Shown: in pieces, positions 55,642 to 63,847 of the stretch
Numbering within the stretch: the first letter of the stretch is position 1
Layout of the letters: each line of letters starts with the position of its first letter
NCBI RefSeq assembly: GCF_000024005.1
Contig: NC_013132.1
Coordinates: 2,412,001 to 2,476,000 of the forward strand
Direction of reading: 5' to 3'
Length of the DNA stretch: 64,000 bases
Origin: Chitinophaga pinensis DSM 2588
GTDB lineage: Bacteria > Bacteroidota > Bacteroidia > Chitinophagales > Chitinophagaceae
Notes under the pieces: model-generated
Database searches by the model: none
What the model was told of the DNA's origin: nothing
What the model saw: the letters and a program-made list of their open reading frames with translations, nothing else
Program-made: the position numbers and the translations under genes

Positions 55642-56550
55642 CTAGAAGTAGCCTGCCTGTTTTCTCTTTTCCATTGCTGCTTCAGAGCGTTTGTCGTCAA
55701 TACGGGCGCCTCTTTCAGATATCTTGGCTTCTAGTATTTCGGAGATGATATCTTCCAGTTTATCTGCCTCAGAAATAACAGCGGCGGTACAGGTCATATC
55801 GCCTACTGTGCGGAAGCGTACTTTCTGGCGGAAAGGCGTTTCTTCTTCTGTGGTATTGAGGAATGGGGAGTGTGGCCAGTACATACCATCTCTTTCGATG
55901 ATATCTCTTTCATGAGAGAAGTAGATGGATGGGATTTCCAGTTTTTCTCTGCGGATGTAGTTCCATACATCGAGTTCTGTCCAGTTGGAGATAGGGAATA
56001 CGCGTACGTTTTCACCCATCTGTATTTTACCGTTGAGCATATCAAACAGTTCAGGGCGTTGCATTTTAGCGTTCCACTGACCGAATTCGTCTCTTACGGA
56101 GAATATTCTTTCTTTCGCACGTGCCTTTTCTTCATCACGACGGGCACCGCCGATGCAGGCATCGAATTTCAGTTCTTCGATAGCGTCGAGCAGGGTGACT
56201 GTCTGGAGGGCGTTTCTGCTGGCGTATTTACCAGTTTCTTCCTGTACTTTACCCTGGTTGATGCTATCCTGCACATATCTTACTCTAAGATCAAGACCCA
56301 GTGATTCCACCAGCCAGTCGCGGAACTGAATAGTTTCGGGGAAGTTGTGGCCGGTATCTACGTGTAATAATGGAAAAGGAACTTTACCGGGATAAAATGC
56401 CTTTTGTGCCAGGCGCACGATGGTGATAGAGTCCTTACCACCTGAGAACAGGATAGCAGGGCGTTCGAACTGTGCAGCTGTTTCACGTAAAATATAGATG
56501 GCTTCGTCTTCCAGTGCCTGCGGAAACTCCCACTGTATTTTATTGGTCAT
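55642..56550 (-). CDS. cysD: Sulfate adenylyltransferase, catalytic subunit
   Basis: ATP-sulfurylase of the PP-loop type (302 aa) that makes APS from ATP and sulfate. The P-loop SGGKDSITIVRLA is at about 36-48; RRDEEKARAKERIFSVRDE and NVRVFPISNWTELDVWNYI are conserved. Middle gene of the sulfate operon. Its N-terminal codons also contain a near-parS sequence on the DNA level (56479-56494). Confidence 0.95.
   Translation of the reverse strand: MTNKIQWEFPQALEDEAIYILRETAAQFERPAILFSGGKDSITIVRLAQKAFYPGKVPFPLLHVDTGHNFPETIQFRDWLVESLGLDLRVRYVQDSINQGKVQEETGKYASRNALQTVTLLDAIEELKFDACIGGARRDEEKARAKERIFSVRDEFGQWNAKMQRPELFDMLNGKIQMGENVRVFPISNWTELDVWNYIRREKLEIPSIYFSHERDIIERDGMYWPHSPFLNTTEEETPFRQKVRFRTVGDMTCTAAVISEADKLEDIISEILEAKISERGARIDDKRSEAAMEKRKQAGYF
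56479..56494. promoter_or_regulatory. parS-like centromere site inside cysD
   Basis: TGTTTCACGTAAAATA matches the universal bacterial parS sequence (TGTTTCACGTGAAACA) at 14 of 16 positions. It lies about 4 kb from parB (59646-60581). It overlaps codons for ILRET of CysD. Functional status unproven. Confidence 0.4.
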
Positions 56551-56624
56551 AAGTCTTTTTATTTAAATGTCCCTCGGGGACCAGATGAATCAAATCAGTT
56601 ACAAGTTATAAAGGGAATGTCAGA

Positions 56625-57308
56625 TCAGCCATGTAAGCCGCATTCTTTTTTTGACAGTTCCCACCACCATCTGCCGGCGCGGGGATGTTCGCCCGGTTCG
56701 ATGGCACGGGTACAGGGGGCGCACCCGATAGAAATGAAGCCTTTATCGTGCAATTTGTTATAAGGAACATTTTGCGTCTGCAGGTAATTGATCATTTCGT
56801 CGTAGCTCCAGTTGATCAGTGGATTGTATTTGTACAGCTGGCGTTGTTCGTCCCATTCCAGGGCGTGTAGCGTCTGGCGGTTTTCAGACTGTTCTGCACG
56901 CAGGCCGGTGATCCAGACTTTTACACCTTGGAGGGCACGGTTCAGCGGTACTACTTTACGGATATTACAGCATTCTTTGCGGTTTTCAACAGATTCGTAG
57001 AAGCTGTTCGGACCTTTTTCCTGTAGTAATTTCTCTACTGAAGCAGTTTCCGGGAAATAAACTTCAAATGTCTTTTTGTAGCGGGCGCGGGTGAGGTCCA
57101 TCAGGTCATAGGTTTCCTGAAACAAACGGCCTGTGTCCAGTGTGAAGATTCTGACAGGCAGGTTAGCACGCCAAATCATGTCTGCAATCACCTGATCTTC
57201 CTGTCCAAATGAGGTGGAAAAGGCCACCGCTCCGGGAAATGCTGCTGCCAGATACTGCATGGCAGCAATTGGATCTAGCCCTTCCAGTGCTGTACTGATA
57301 TTCTCCAT
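56625..57308 (-). CDS. cysH: Adenylyl-sulfate (APS) reductase, CysH family
   Basis: A 227-aa PP-loop reductase converting APS to sulfite using thioredoxin. The P-loop-like STSFGQEDQVI is at about 32-42. The [4Fe-4S] cysteines are seen as CC in RKECCNIRKV and CxxC in IGCAPCTRAI, which marks the APS (not PAPS) type; the C-terminal KKECGLHG has the catalytic Cys. First gene of cysH-cysD-cysN. Together with CysDN it gives a kinase-free route. No sulfite reductase is in the window. Confidence 0.93.
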   Translation of the reverse strand: MENISTALEGLDPIAAMQYLAAAFPGAVAFSTSFGQEDQVIADMIWRANLPVRIFTLDTGRLFQETYDLMDLTRARYKKTFEVYFPETASVEKLLQEKGPNSFYESVENRKECCNIRKVVPLNRALQGVKVWITGLRAEQSENRQTLHALEWDEQRQLYKYNPLINWSYDEMINYLQTQNVPYNKLHDKGFISIGCAPCTRAIEPGEHPRAGRWWWELSKKECGLHG

Positions 57309-57385
57309 GTGATCTTATCTCAATACACTGACATTCATCCGTAGTTGCCTGCGAATGCCAGTGATACTTCCTTTAATTATTATTG

Positions 57386-57409
57386 ACAACTGTGTTGTAT
57401 ACAAAAATA
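57386..57409. promoter_or_regulatory. cysH promoter with two overlapping dyads (candidate repressor site)
   Basis: On the reverse strand TATTTTTG (57402-57409) is a TAnnTTTG-type -7 element. A perfect palindrome TTGTATACAA (57395-57404) overlaps it, and ACAAC-TGT-GTTGT (57386-57398) follows at the probable start point. This is a typical place for repression, perhaps by the nearby Rrf2 protein. Confidence 0.45.
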
Positions 57410-57510
57410 CATAAACTCTATAAAAAAGATAGGCTTTTTTTAAATGAGGTTCCTTTGTGTAGAGGAGGCAGTGATAGTTATTGGTTATTAGTGAGTTATG
57501 GGGGAGGGGG

Positions 57511-57707
57511 GAATTAAGAATTAAGAATTAAGAATTAAAAATTAAGAATTAAGAATTAAGAATTGAATGCAGCGGAGAGCGGAGCGAACCGTTTATAAAC
57601 AGAAAGGGCATCCACATTATGGGACGCCCTTTCTGTTATCTGAAGGCGATAAATTAATAATTCTTAATTCTTAATTCTTAATTCTTAATTCTTAATTCCT
57701 AATTGAC
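57511..57707. repeat. Heptamer repeat pair, locus 5, enclosing a hairpin
   Basis: About seven AGAATTA units (57511-57565) and about seven complementary TTAATTC units (57653-57707) flank the hairpin at 57598-57637. The 415-base gap between cysH and the Rrf2 gene otherwise holds the cysH promoter. The right array ends 17 bases before the Rrf2 stop. Confidence 0.88.
57598..57637 (-). terminator. Hairpin terminator after the Rrf2 gene
   Basis: AACAGAAAGGGC (57598-57609) pairs with 57626-57637; three more pairs (TCC-GGA) lie inside after one mismatch. It is centred in the heptamer repeat pair and would terminate the Rrf2 transcript. Confidence 0.6.
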
Positions 57708-57723
57708 AAAAAGAGTCTTTCCA

Positions 57724-58152
57724 TTATAATATGGACACATTTCTTGTCAATATGTCCTTCAGTGTTTTGGTCTCAAGGATTTTTAGCGTCGCATCTCTCA
57801 CCTTCCCCATTACGTCGTTCAGGCCGCACACTGCTTCATCCCGGCAATTCTCACATTTTTCATAATAGTTGAGACTTACGCAGGGGAGTAGCGCAATAGC
57901 GCCATCCAGCAGGCGGATGATCTTCGCAAGAGGAATTTCCTTCGGTGTTTTCAGCAGGTAATAGCCACCGCCTTTACCTTTTTTACTACCGAGAATTCCG
58001 GCATTTTTCAGCTCCAGCAGGATATTCTCCAGGAATTTGATGGAAATGCTCTTTTCCTGTGCTATTTCAGATATCAGAATGGGTCCTTTATCTGCATTCT
58101 CTGCCAGGTGTATGAGCGCGTGAAAAGCGTACTGCGTTTTTTTAGACAACAT
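57724..58152 (-). CDS. Rrf2-family regulator with a cysteine cluster
   Basis: A 142-aa winged-helix regulator: TQYAFHALIHLAENA and SISIKFLENILLELKNAG contain the HTH, then KKGKGGGYYLL the wing. C91, C100, C103 and C109 (in LPCVSLNYYEKCENC and AVCG) have the spacing of IscR-like Fe-S ligands, so it probably senses Fe-S or cysteine status. It lies upstream of the cys operon on the same strand, separated by the repeat locus, and is the best candidate regulator of cysHDN. Confidence 0.87.
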   Translation of the reverse strand: MLSKKTQYAFHALIHLAENADKGPILISEIAQEKSISIKFLENILLELKNAGILGSKKGKGGGYYLLKTPKEIPLAKIIRLLDGAIALLPCVSLNYYEKCENCRDEAVCGLNDVMGKVRDATLKILETKTLKDILTRNVSIL

Positions 58153-58209
58153 ATCGATTCTCCCAGATGATCTAAGAATAATATTGCAAAGATAACAGGT
58201 TTTTCTCTC

Positions 58210-58926
58210 TTACAGGCTCAGTACGTCTTTCATACCGAATACACCATGTTTTCCCAGTATCCATTCTGCAGCCACGACGGCACCTGAAGCAAAACCCTCG
58301 CGGGAATGAGCTGTATGTGTGATGCTGATGTCGTCTATGCTGGACGTATAGGTGATGCTGTGTGTACCAGGAGCCGGGTCAATACGTTTGGAGACGATAG
58401 ACAGTTGTTCAGGCTGTGCCTCTTCGGTATTTACCCATTCTTTTTTACGCTGTACCTTATCCATTACCTGTTCTGCCAGGGTGATAGCGGTACCGCTTGG
58501 TGCATCTCTTTTCTGTGTGTGGTGGATTTCTTCCATTTTCACACCGTACTGGGGCTGGTTAGCCATCAGTTCTGCGAGGCGTTTATTGATTTCGAAGAAG
58601 ATATTCACACCTACGCTGAAATTGCTGGCGTAGAGGAATGCCTGGTGTTGTTCCAGACAGGCGGATTTCACTGTGCCGAGATGTTCCAGCCAGCCTGTGC
58701 TGCCGCAAACGACAGGTACATTGGCGGCAAAACATTTCAGGATATTGCTATAGGCAGTTTCCGGACCGGTGAATTCGATGGCCACATCAGCCTTGCTGAG
58801 TTCTTCTTTCTCAAGCAGGTGCAGATTACTCAGGTCAATACGATGAACAATTTCGTGTCCTTTGGCAACGGCGATTGCCTCAATTGCCTTTCCCATTTTT
58901 CCGTAACCGATAAGCGCTATTTTCAT
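58210..58926 (-). CDS. dapB: 4-hydroxy-tetrahydrodipicolinate reductase
   Basis: Lysine/diaminopimelate pathway reductase (238 aa, short form). The NAD(P) motif IGYGKMGKAIE starts the protein; the active-site run EIHHTQKRDAPSGTAI has the catalytic His pair and Lys. It lies 28 bases after the DUF5683 gene in the parAB cluster, an arrangement common in Bacteroidota. Confidence 0.95.
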   Translation of the reverse strand: MKIALIGYGKMGKAIEAIAVAKGHEIVHRIDLSNLHLLEKEELSKADVAIEFTGPETAYSNILKCFAANVPVVCGSTGWLEHLGTVKSACLEQHQAFLYASNFSVGVNIFFEINKRLAELMANQPQYGVKMEEIHHTQKRDAPSGTAITLAEQVMDKVQRKKEWVNTEEAQPEQLSIVSKRIDPAPGTHSITYTSSIDDISITHTAHSREGFASGAVVAAEWILGKHGVFGMKDVLSL

Positions 58927-58954
58927 GATATTCTATTAGTAGAAGGGGAGATGA

Positions 58955-59653
58955 TCATCTTGCGCCGAGGGCTAAACCCCGGCTGTAAGTTTTTTTCTTG
59001 CCGATATTCACACGCAGACTGAGTCCCAGTGCCTGGTTGTTGATAACAGTGGGAACGATCTTCATACTGAGGTCATCTGACATATTGAAGTCCTTCAGAT
59101 GGGCGAATACGGTTGCATCTATGATATTGAGGCCGTAGGCCAGTACGAATACGAGTACGGAGTAATCGACGTATTCCCGGTAGGCGTCCCTCAGTGATTT
59201 GAGGGAGTTGGGATTGCGATACAGGTTTTCGAACTGGTCTTTGGTATCGTCATTGCCGTCCATACGGATGCGGTAGGCATCGCGGTAGGTACGGTATTTA
59301 TCCATATTGAAGATGAAGGTACCGGTAGTGATACCGAGTGCAGCGTATACCAGCGGCAATTTCCAGTACTGGCGGTTGTAGATCTGTCCCAGACCTGGCA
59401 GTACAGCGGAGTAAAAGGCTGCTTTTCGCGGATTGTGCGGACTGCGTACAGGCGCTGGGGGCACTGAATCTTTTTTAATATAGAGTTCAGTAGAGTCTAC
59501 CCGGCTATCGGGTTGTTGTTTACGCAGGTATGCGGCTTTCAGGCTGTCCTGAGCGAACAGACAGACGGGCATACAGATAATAACAACCGGAATTACCAGT
59601 AAACAGATGCGTGATAAATGAAAGGAGAAAATATTCCCGGACGTTCTAGCCAC
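58955..59653 (-). CDS. DUF5683 membrane protein
   Basis: A 232-aa protein with an N-terminal membrane segment (ICLLVIPVVIICMPVCLFAQ) and the DUF5683 core: KAAFYSAVLPGLGQIYNRQYW followed by YAALGITTGTFIFNMDKY and RNPNSLKSLRDAYREYVDYS, here seen in parts. It overlaps the parB end by 8 bases. Function unknown; the tight position after parAB recurs in the phylum. Confidence 0.83.
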   Translation of the reverse strand: MARTSGNIFSFHLSRICLLVIPVVIICMPVCLFAQDSLKAAYLRKQQPDSRVDSTELYIKKDSVPPAPVRSPHNPRKAAFYSAVLPGLGQIYNRQYWKLPLVYAALGITTGTFIFNMDKYRTYRDAYRIRMDGNDDTKDQFENLYRNPNSLKSLRDAYREYVDYSVLVFVLAYGLNIIDATVFAHLKDFNMSDDLSMKIVPTVINNQALGLSLRVNIGKKKTYSRGLALGAR

Positions 59654-60581
59654 CGTATAAGTCTATTTTTTCTAAGATGCTGTCGAGTTCTTCGTCGGAG
59701 TAGAACTCGATGGTCACGCTGCCTTTTCCATTCTTACTTCTGTCCAGCTTCACTTTTGTTGCAAAATGGGTCGCGAGATTGTCTTCAATTTTCTGATAAG
59801 CAGGCGGTAAGGTGATTTTGCCGGCAGCCTTTTTAATGTTGTTCTTGTCGAGGCTGGCTGCTTTACGAACCAGTTCTTCTGTCTGGCGTACAGACAGTCC
59901 GTCCCGCATGATCTCATTGAAAACGAAGAGTTGTTTTTCTACGTTTTCCACGGCGATCAGCGCTCTGGCGTGTCCCATGCTGATCTGGCCATTGCGTACG
60001 GCAACCTGGATATCAGGTGGCAGTTTCAGCAGGCGTATATAGTTGGTAACGGTACTTCTTTCTTTACCCATACGGTCGGCTACCTGCTCCTGGGTGAGTA
60101 CACACTCTTCCATGAGGCGTTTGTAGCTAAGGCCGATTTCTATGGCATTCAGATTTTCGCGCTGTAAGTTTTCCAGCAGGGCCAGTTCCAGCAGTTCCTG
60201 ATCATTTGCCTGACGGATATATGCAGGAATGTCTTTCAGACCCGCCATTTTACTCGCGCGCAAACGTCTTTCACCTGCTATCAGCTGATACTTCTTGGCC
60301 CCTATCCTGGACACGGTAATAGGCTGTATCACATCGTGCAGCGAGATGGACATACTTAATTCCTGTAAAGCTTTCTCGTCGAAATCCCTACGCGGCTGTT
60401 TCGGATTGATCTCTACCTGATCGAGCGGGATACGCTCCATACCGGTAGCCTGTGCCACGACCTGTTCACCCAGCGCGCTGGTGGTCTGTTTCAGGTCAGT
60501 ATCAATGTTTTGCAGCAGCGAGCGGATACCTTTACCCAACGCCTCTTTCTTATTAGGATTGCCCTTACTCTGATTGCTCAT
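59646..60581 (-). CDS. parB: Chromosome partitioning protein ParB
   Basis: Centromere-binding CTPase clamp (311 aa). The N-terminal LDQVEINPKQPRRDFDEKAL, then the GERR box in IAGERRLRASKM that binds CTP, the ENLQREN segment and the HTH (LTQEQVADRMGKERSTVTNY) that reads parS. It overlaps parA by 17 bases. A 14/16 parS match lies in cysD about 4 kb away. Confidence 0.95.
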   Translation of the reverse strand: MSNQSKGNPNKKEALGKGIRSLLQNIDTDLKQTTSALGEQVVAQATGMERIPLDQVEINPKQPRRDFDEKALQELSMSISLHDVIQPITVSRIGAKKYQLIAGERRLRASKMAGLKDIPAYIRQANDQELLELALLENLQRENLNAIEIGLSYKRLMEECVLTQEQVADRMGKERSTVTNYIRLLKLPPDIQVAVRNGQISMGHARALIAVENVEKQLFVFNEIMRDGLSVRQTEELVRKAASLDKNNIKKAAGKITLPPAYQKIEDNLATHFATKVKLDRSKNGKGSVTIEFYSDEELDSILEKIDLYGG

Positions 60582-61386
60582 TGTTAATTGCTAAGATTTT
60601 ATCTTCCAGGTTAATACGTGTAAAGTTATTCTTTTGCAGAATTTCCTTTGCCAGGTTGAGGTAGTTGATTGCACCGGTACTGGCCGCATCGTACATGATA
60701 ACGGATTTACCAAAGCTTGGTGCTTCACCCAGTTTGGTATTACGGTGAATGATGGTGTTGAATACGCTTTCTTCGAAGTGTTGTTTTACTTCGTCTACTA
60801 CCTGGTTGCTGAGACGCAGACGGCCATCGTACATGGTCATCAGGATGCCTTCAATAGCCAGGTTGGTATTCAGACGGCTCTGGACGATCTTAATGGTATT
60901 TAACAACTTACCCAGACCTTCCAGTGCAAAGAACTCACACTGTACAGGGATGATCACGGAGTCGGACGCCACGAGTGCGTTTACGGTGATCAGACCCAGG
61001 GAAGGGGAGCAGTCTACTATTACGAAATCATAGTCCTCTTTTACAGCATCGATCACCTGCTTCATCACCTGTTCCCTGTTCGGGTGGTTGATGAGCTCCA
61101 GTTCTGCACCTACCAGATCAATATGGGAAGGCAGCACTTTCAGGTTCGGCGTATCCGATTCCAGGATGACATCTTTGGCCTGCCCTTCATTTACCATACA
61201 GTCATATAAACTCTGCTGTATATTACGCAGGTCAAAACCTAAACCGGTGGTGCTGTTAGCCTGCGGATCCGCATCTACCAGCAATGTTTTATACTCCAGT
61301 ACAGCCAGGCTGCTTGCCAGGTTAATAGCACTGGTAGTTTTCCCTACCCCACCTTTCTGATTAGCGATTGCAATTACTCTTGCCAT
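60565..61386 (-). CDS. parA: Chromosome partitioning ATPase ParA
   Basis: A 273-aa deviant Walker ATPase: IANQKGGVGKTTSAINLA contains the signature Lys; VDADPQANSTTGLG is the A' region and VIVDCSPSLGLITVNAL the Walker B. It is not MinD-like. First gene of parA-parB-DUF5683-dapB. ParA moves ParB-parS complexes along the nucleoid. Confidence 0.95.
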   Translation of the reverse strand: MARVIAIANQKGGVGKTTSAINLASSLAVLEYKTLLVDADPQANSTTGLGFDLRNIQQSLYDCMVNEGQAKDVILESDTPNLKVLPSHIDLVGAELELINHPNREQVMKQVIDAVKEDYDFVIVDCSPSLGLITVNALVASDSVIIPVQCEFFALEGLGKLLNTIKIVQSRLNTNLAIEGILMTMYDGRLRLSNQVVDEVKQHFEESVFNTIIHRNTKLGEAPSFGKSVIMYDAASTGAINYLNLAKEILQKNNFTRINLEDKILAINNEQSE

Positions 61387-61485
61387 TGTTGATTAGGTAT
61401 TTCTTAGGTTTTCTATAGGACAATAAATAGGCATGGCTGAGGATGTCCCGAAGACCCGTTCACCATGTGAAAGAATATGCTTTTG

Positions 61486-62166
61486 CTAAAGATCAATGCT
61501 ACTTCCTATTGCCGGCAGTAACAATTCCAGGCCTGCGGCCGCAAATTGCTGCTGCGTCTTCTCCTTATCTATCTTGATATATCCAAAGGTGTCATAATGA
61601 ACCCCGATTATACGCTTGCACTCAACAAACCCTGCCGCCACAATTGCATCGTCAGCTCCCATTGTGAAATTATCGCCTATTGGTAAAACTGCAAAATCCA
61701 GTTTAGCAAACTTTGGTATGAGTTGCATATCTAAAGTCAGCGCTGTATCTCCTGCAAAATAAAAATTTCCTTCGTCAGTTGTAAATACGAATCCCATCGG
61801 ATTACCTCCGTAGGATCCATCCGGCATACCGCTGGAGTGATGGGCAACCACACATTTCACGGTTCCAAAGTCAAACTGCCATTTCCCCCCGGTGTTCATC
61901 GGATGTACCCGCTCAAGACCTTGTCTGCCCGCCCAGCTTGTCAGTTCATATGCTCCGACAATCGTTGCATTGGTACGTTTTGCCAGTACTACCAGGTCCG
62001 CCACATGATCGTCATGCCCGTGGGAGCAAAAGATATAATCTGCTTCTATCTTGTTGATATCCACTGTTTTTGCCAACTCGTTGTGTGTAATGAACGGGTC
62101 AAAAACAATCTTCTTTCCTTTAATCTCTATCCCGAAACTCGAATGGCCGTAATAGGTAAACTTCAT
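61486..62166 (-). CDS. MBL-fold metal-dependent hydrolase (UPF0173)
   Basis: A 226-aa hydrolase. It starts MKFTYYGHSSFGIEIKGKKI, which is the UPF0173 N-terminus, and has the metal-binding FCSHGHDDHVADL (H-x-H-x-D-H), VVAHHSSGM and FAGDTALTLDMQLI motifs. Substrate unknown. Single gene, 99 bases upstream of parA. Confidence 0.9.
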   Translation of the reverse strand: MKFTYYGHSSFGIEIKGKKIVFDPFITHNELAKTVDINKIEADYIFCSHGHDDHVADLVVLAKRTNATIVGAYELTSWAGRQGLERVHPMNTGGKWQFDFGTVKCVVAHHSSGMPDGSYGGNPMGFVFTTDEGNFYFAGDTALTLDMQLIPKFAKLDFAVLPIGDNFTMGADDAIVAAGFVECKRIIGVHYDTFGYIKIDKEKTQQQFAAAGLELLLPAIGSSIDL

Positions 62167-62358
62167 CCTGCAGGTATCTATATGAACAATAGTATATAAC
62201 TAACCAAGTGTACAAAAGTACAACGAATAGCCTATAATAAGGTCTAAGCCGCTATTTATTTATTCACAGCGCTTATACAAACAACTTGTTAATTAGTTAA
62301 AAATGAATCACTTAATAAAATTTGTTAAAGTAAATCCAAATTCTGCCTTTCCTTACAA

Positions 62359-62430
62359 TATCCGGGATGGCTGTACGTCATACCCGGATACAGCCTTCGG
62401 TACCAAAAAAAATGTAAGCTGTACCGAAGG
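62359..62430. promoter_or_regulatory. Stacked hairpins with mutually exclusive pairings between divergent genes
   Basis: TATCCGGG/CCCGGATA (62359-62366, 62383-62390) and CCTTCGGTAC/GTACCGAAGG (62394-62403, 62421-62430) are perfect stems. A third pairing, GGCTGTA/TACAGCC (62369-62375, 62389-62395), competes with both. The 293-base gap holds nothing else recognised; a 77-codon frame over it is not convincing. Confidence 0.45.
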
Positions 62431-62433
62431 GTT

Positions 62434-62441
62434 TATTTTTG
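62434..62441 (+). promoter_or_regulatory. Candidate -7 promoter element
   Basis: TATTTTTG fits TAnnTTTG, 18 bases before ATG 62460, directly after the stacked hairpins. Confidence 0.45.
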
Positions 62442-62459
62442 CAAGGACAAATAAATCAT

Positions 62460-63722
62460 ATGCGCACCGGATGGAATTCGATAGTACTGATATTCATACT
62501 GTTATTACTGGATCTTTACGTTTTCATGGCCATTAGGGCCATTTTCAGCCACTCTTCAAAGAGAGTCCGCAATATAGCAACCGGCACTTACTGGGCGGTT
62601 TCTGCCCTGGTACTCATAACGATCGCTCTTTTGCCCTACCTGAACTGGCAGGACTGGCCGGCCAATACGCGCTCTTATATCCTGACCGTGCTCTTCGGGA
62701 TCGTTTTTGCGAAAGTACTGGCGGCGGTATTTATGCTGCTGGACGATCTCCGTCGGGGTGTCCAGTGGATCATCAGTTATTTTACCCGGAGATCGCAACG
62801 TACAGCTTCCTTACCGGGCGGTATCTCCCGTTCCCGCTTTTTCTCCCAGGTAGCCCTGCTGCTGGGTGGTGGTATGTTTGCTACCCTTATGTACGGATTG
62901 TCCAATAAATACAACTACCGGGTACATAAACTGAAACTTTCCTTTAAAAACCTGCCGCCTGCTTTTAAAGGGCTGCGGATCGTGCAGATATCTGATATTC
63001 ATTCCGGTAGTCTGACTGACAAGGAAGCCGTGATCAAAGGCGTGGAAATGATCAATGCCCAGAAGGGGGATATCATCCTCTTTACCGGCGACCTGGTTAA
63101 TGACCGTGCTTCCGAGATGGACAACCTCATGGATGTGTTTCGCCAGGTGAAAGCGCCGATGGGGGTTTATTCTACCCTGGGTAACCACGATTATGGTGAT
63201 TATTACGCCTGGCCGGACAAAGATGCCAATGGTTACAGTGCATTGCGTACGCAAAACCTGGAGCAGCTGAAACAGGTGCACGCCGACATGGGCTGGCGCT
63301 TACTGATGAATGAACATGTGACGCTGGAACGTGGCGGACAGGAAATTGCGTTGCTGGGTATTGAGAACTGGAGTGCTATGAGTCGCTTCCCTAAATACGG
63401 CGACATGAAAAAGGCTTATGCGGGCGCCTCTCACCAGCCCTTTAAAATACTGATGTCGCACGATCCTACCCATTGGGATGCGCAGGTCAGAACAGAATAC
63501 CCTGATATTGATCTGATGCTGGCCGGTCATACCCACGGTATGCAGTTCGGTGTGGAAATCCCTGGTTTTAAATGGAGTCCCGCCCGTTTTATCTATAAAG
63601 AATGGGCAGGTCTCTATAAAGAAGGTAATCAGCGGCTGTATGTCAACAGGGGTTTCGGATTTCTGGGGTATCCAGGTCGTGTGGGGATCCTTCCGGAGAT
63701 CACTGTTATCGAACTGGCTTAA
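62460..63722 (+). CDS. Membrane-anchored metallophosphoesterase (YkuE/YaeI type)
   Basis: About 420 aa from ATG 62460 (MRTGWNSIVLIFILLLLDLY); a TTG at 62439 in frame is less likely because it lies in the promoter element. About three to four N-terminal membrane helices precede a calcineurin-like domain (about 160-420): QISDIHSGSL, FTGDLVND, STLGNHDYGD, MSHDPTHWD and LAGHTHGMQFG. The end (NRGFGFLGYPGRVGILPEI) fits the family that hydrolyses lipid-type phosphodiesters such as UDP-diacylglucosamine. Substrate not shown. Confidence 0.9.
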   Translation: MRTGWNSIVLIFILLLLDLYVFMAIRAIFSHSSKRVRNIATGTYWAVSALVLITIALLPYLNWQDWPANTRSYILTVLFGIVFAKVLAAVFMLLDDLRRGVQWIISYFTRRSQRTASLPGGISRSRFFSQVALLLGGGMFATLMYGLSNKYNYRVHKLKLSFKNLPPAFKGLRIVQISDIHSGSLTDKEAVIKGVEMINAQKGDIILFTGDLVNDRASEMDNLMDVFRQVKAPMGVYSTLGNHDYGDYYAWPDKDANGYSALRTQNLEQLKQVHADMGWRLLMNEHVTLERGGQEIALLGIENWSAMSRFPKYGDMKKAYAGASHQPFKILMSHDPTHWDAQVRTEYPDIDLMLAGHTHGMQFGVEIPGFKWSPARFIYKEWAGLYKEGNQRLYVNRGFGFLGYPGRVGILPEITVIELA

Positions 63723-63730
63723 TTGATTGC

Positions 63731-63753
63731 GGTGTCCGGTCGGGCCGGACACC
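63731..63753 (+). terminator. Hairpin after the metallophosphoesterase gene
   Basis: GGTGTCCGG (63731-63739) pairs perfectly with CCGGACACC (63745-63753), 9 bases after the stop. The T-tract is poor. Confidence 0.6.
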
Positions 63754-63783
63754 ATAATCACCGACAGGCAGGCGGTTTCCATC

Positions 63784-63810
63784 GACTATCAGCTAGGGGC
63801 TATCGACTAT
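63784..63810. repeat. GACTAT-type repeat
   Basis: GACTATC, then GGCTATCGACTAT, resembles the arms of the inverted repeat at 50131-50207. Short and imperfect. Confidence 0.35.
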
Positions 63811-63847
63811 TTGCGTTATCTTGCAGGCGTATAAAAATGCTCCATGC

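Noticed and set aside
62303..62536. 77-codon forward gene before the phosphoesterase
   Set aside because: It covers the stacked hairpins and promoter and overlaps the phosphoesterase gene in another frame.
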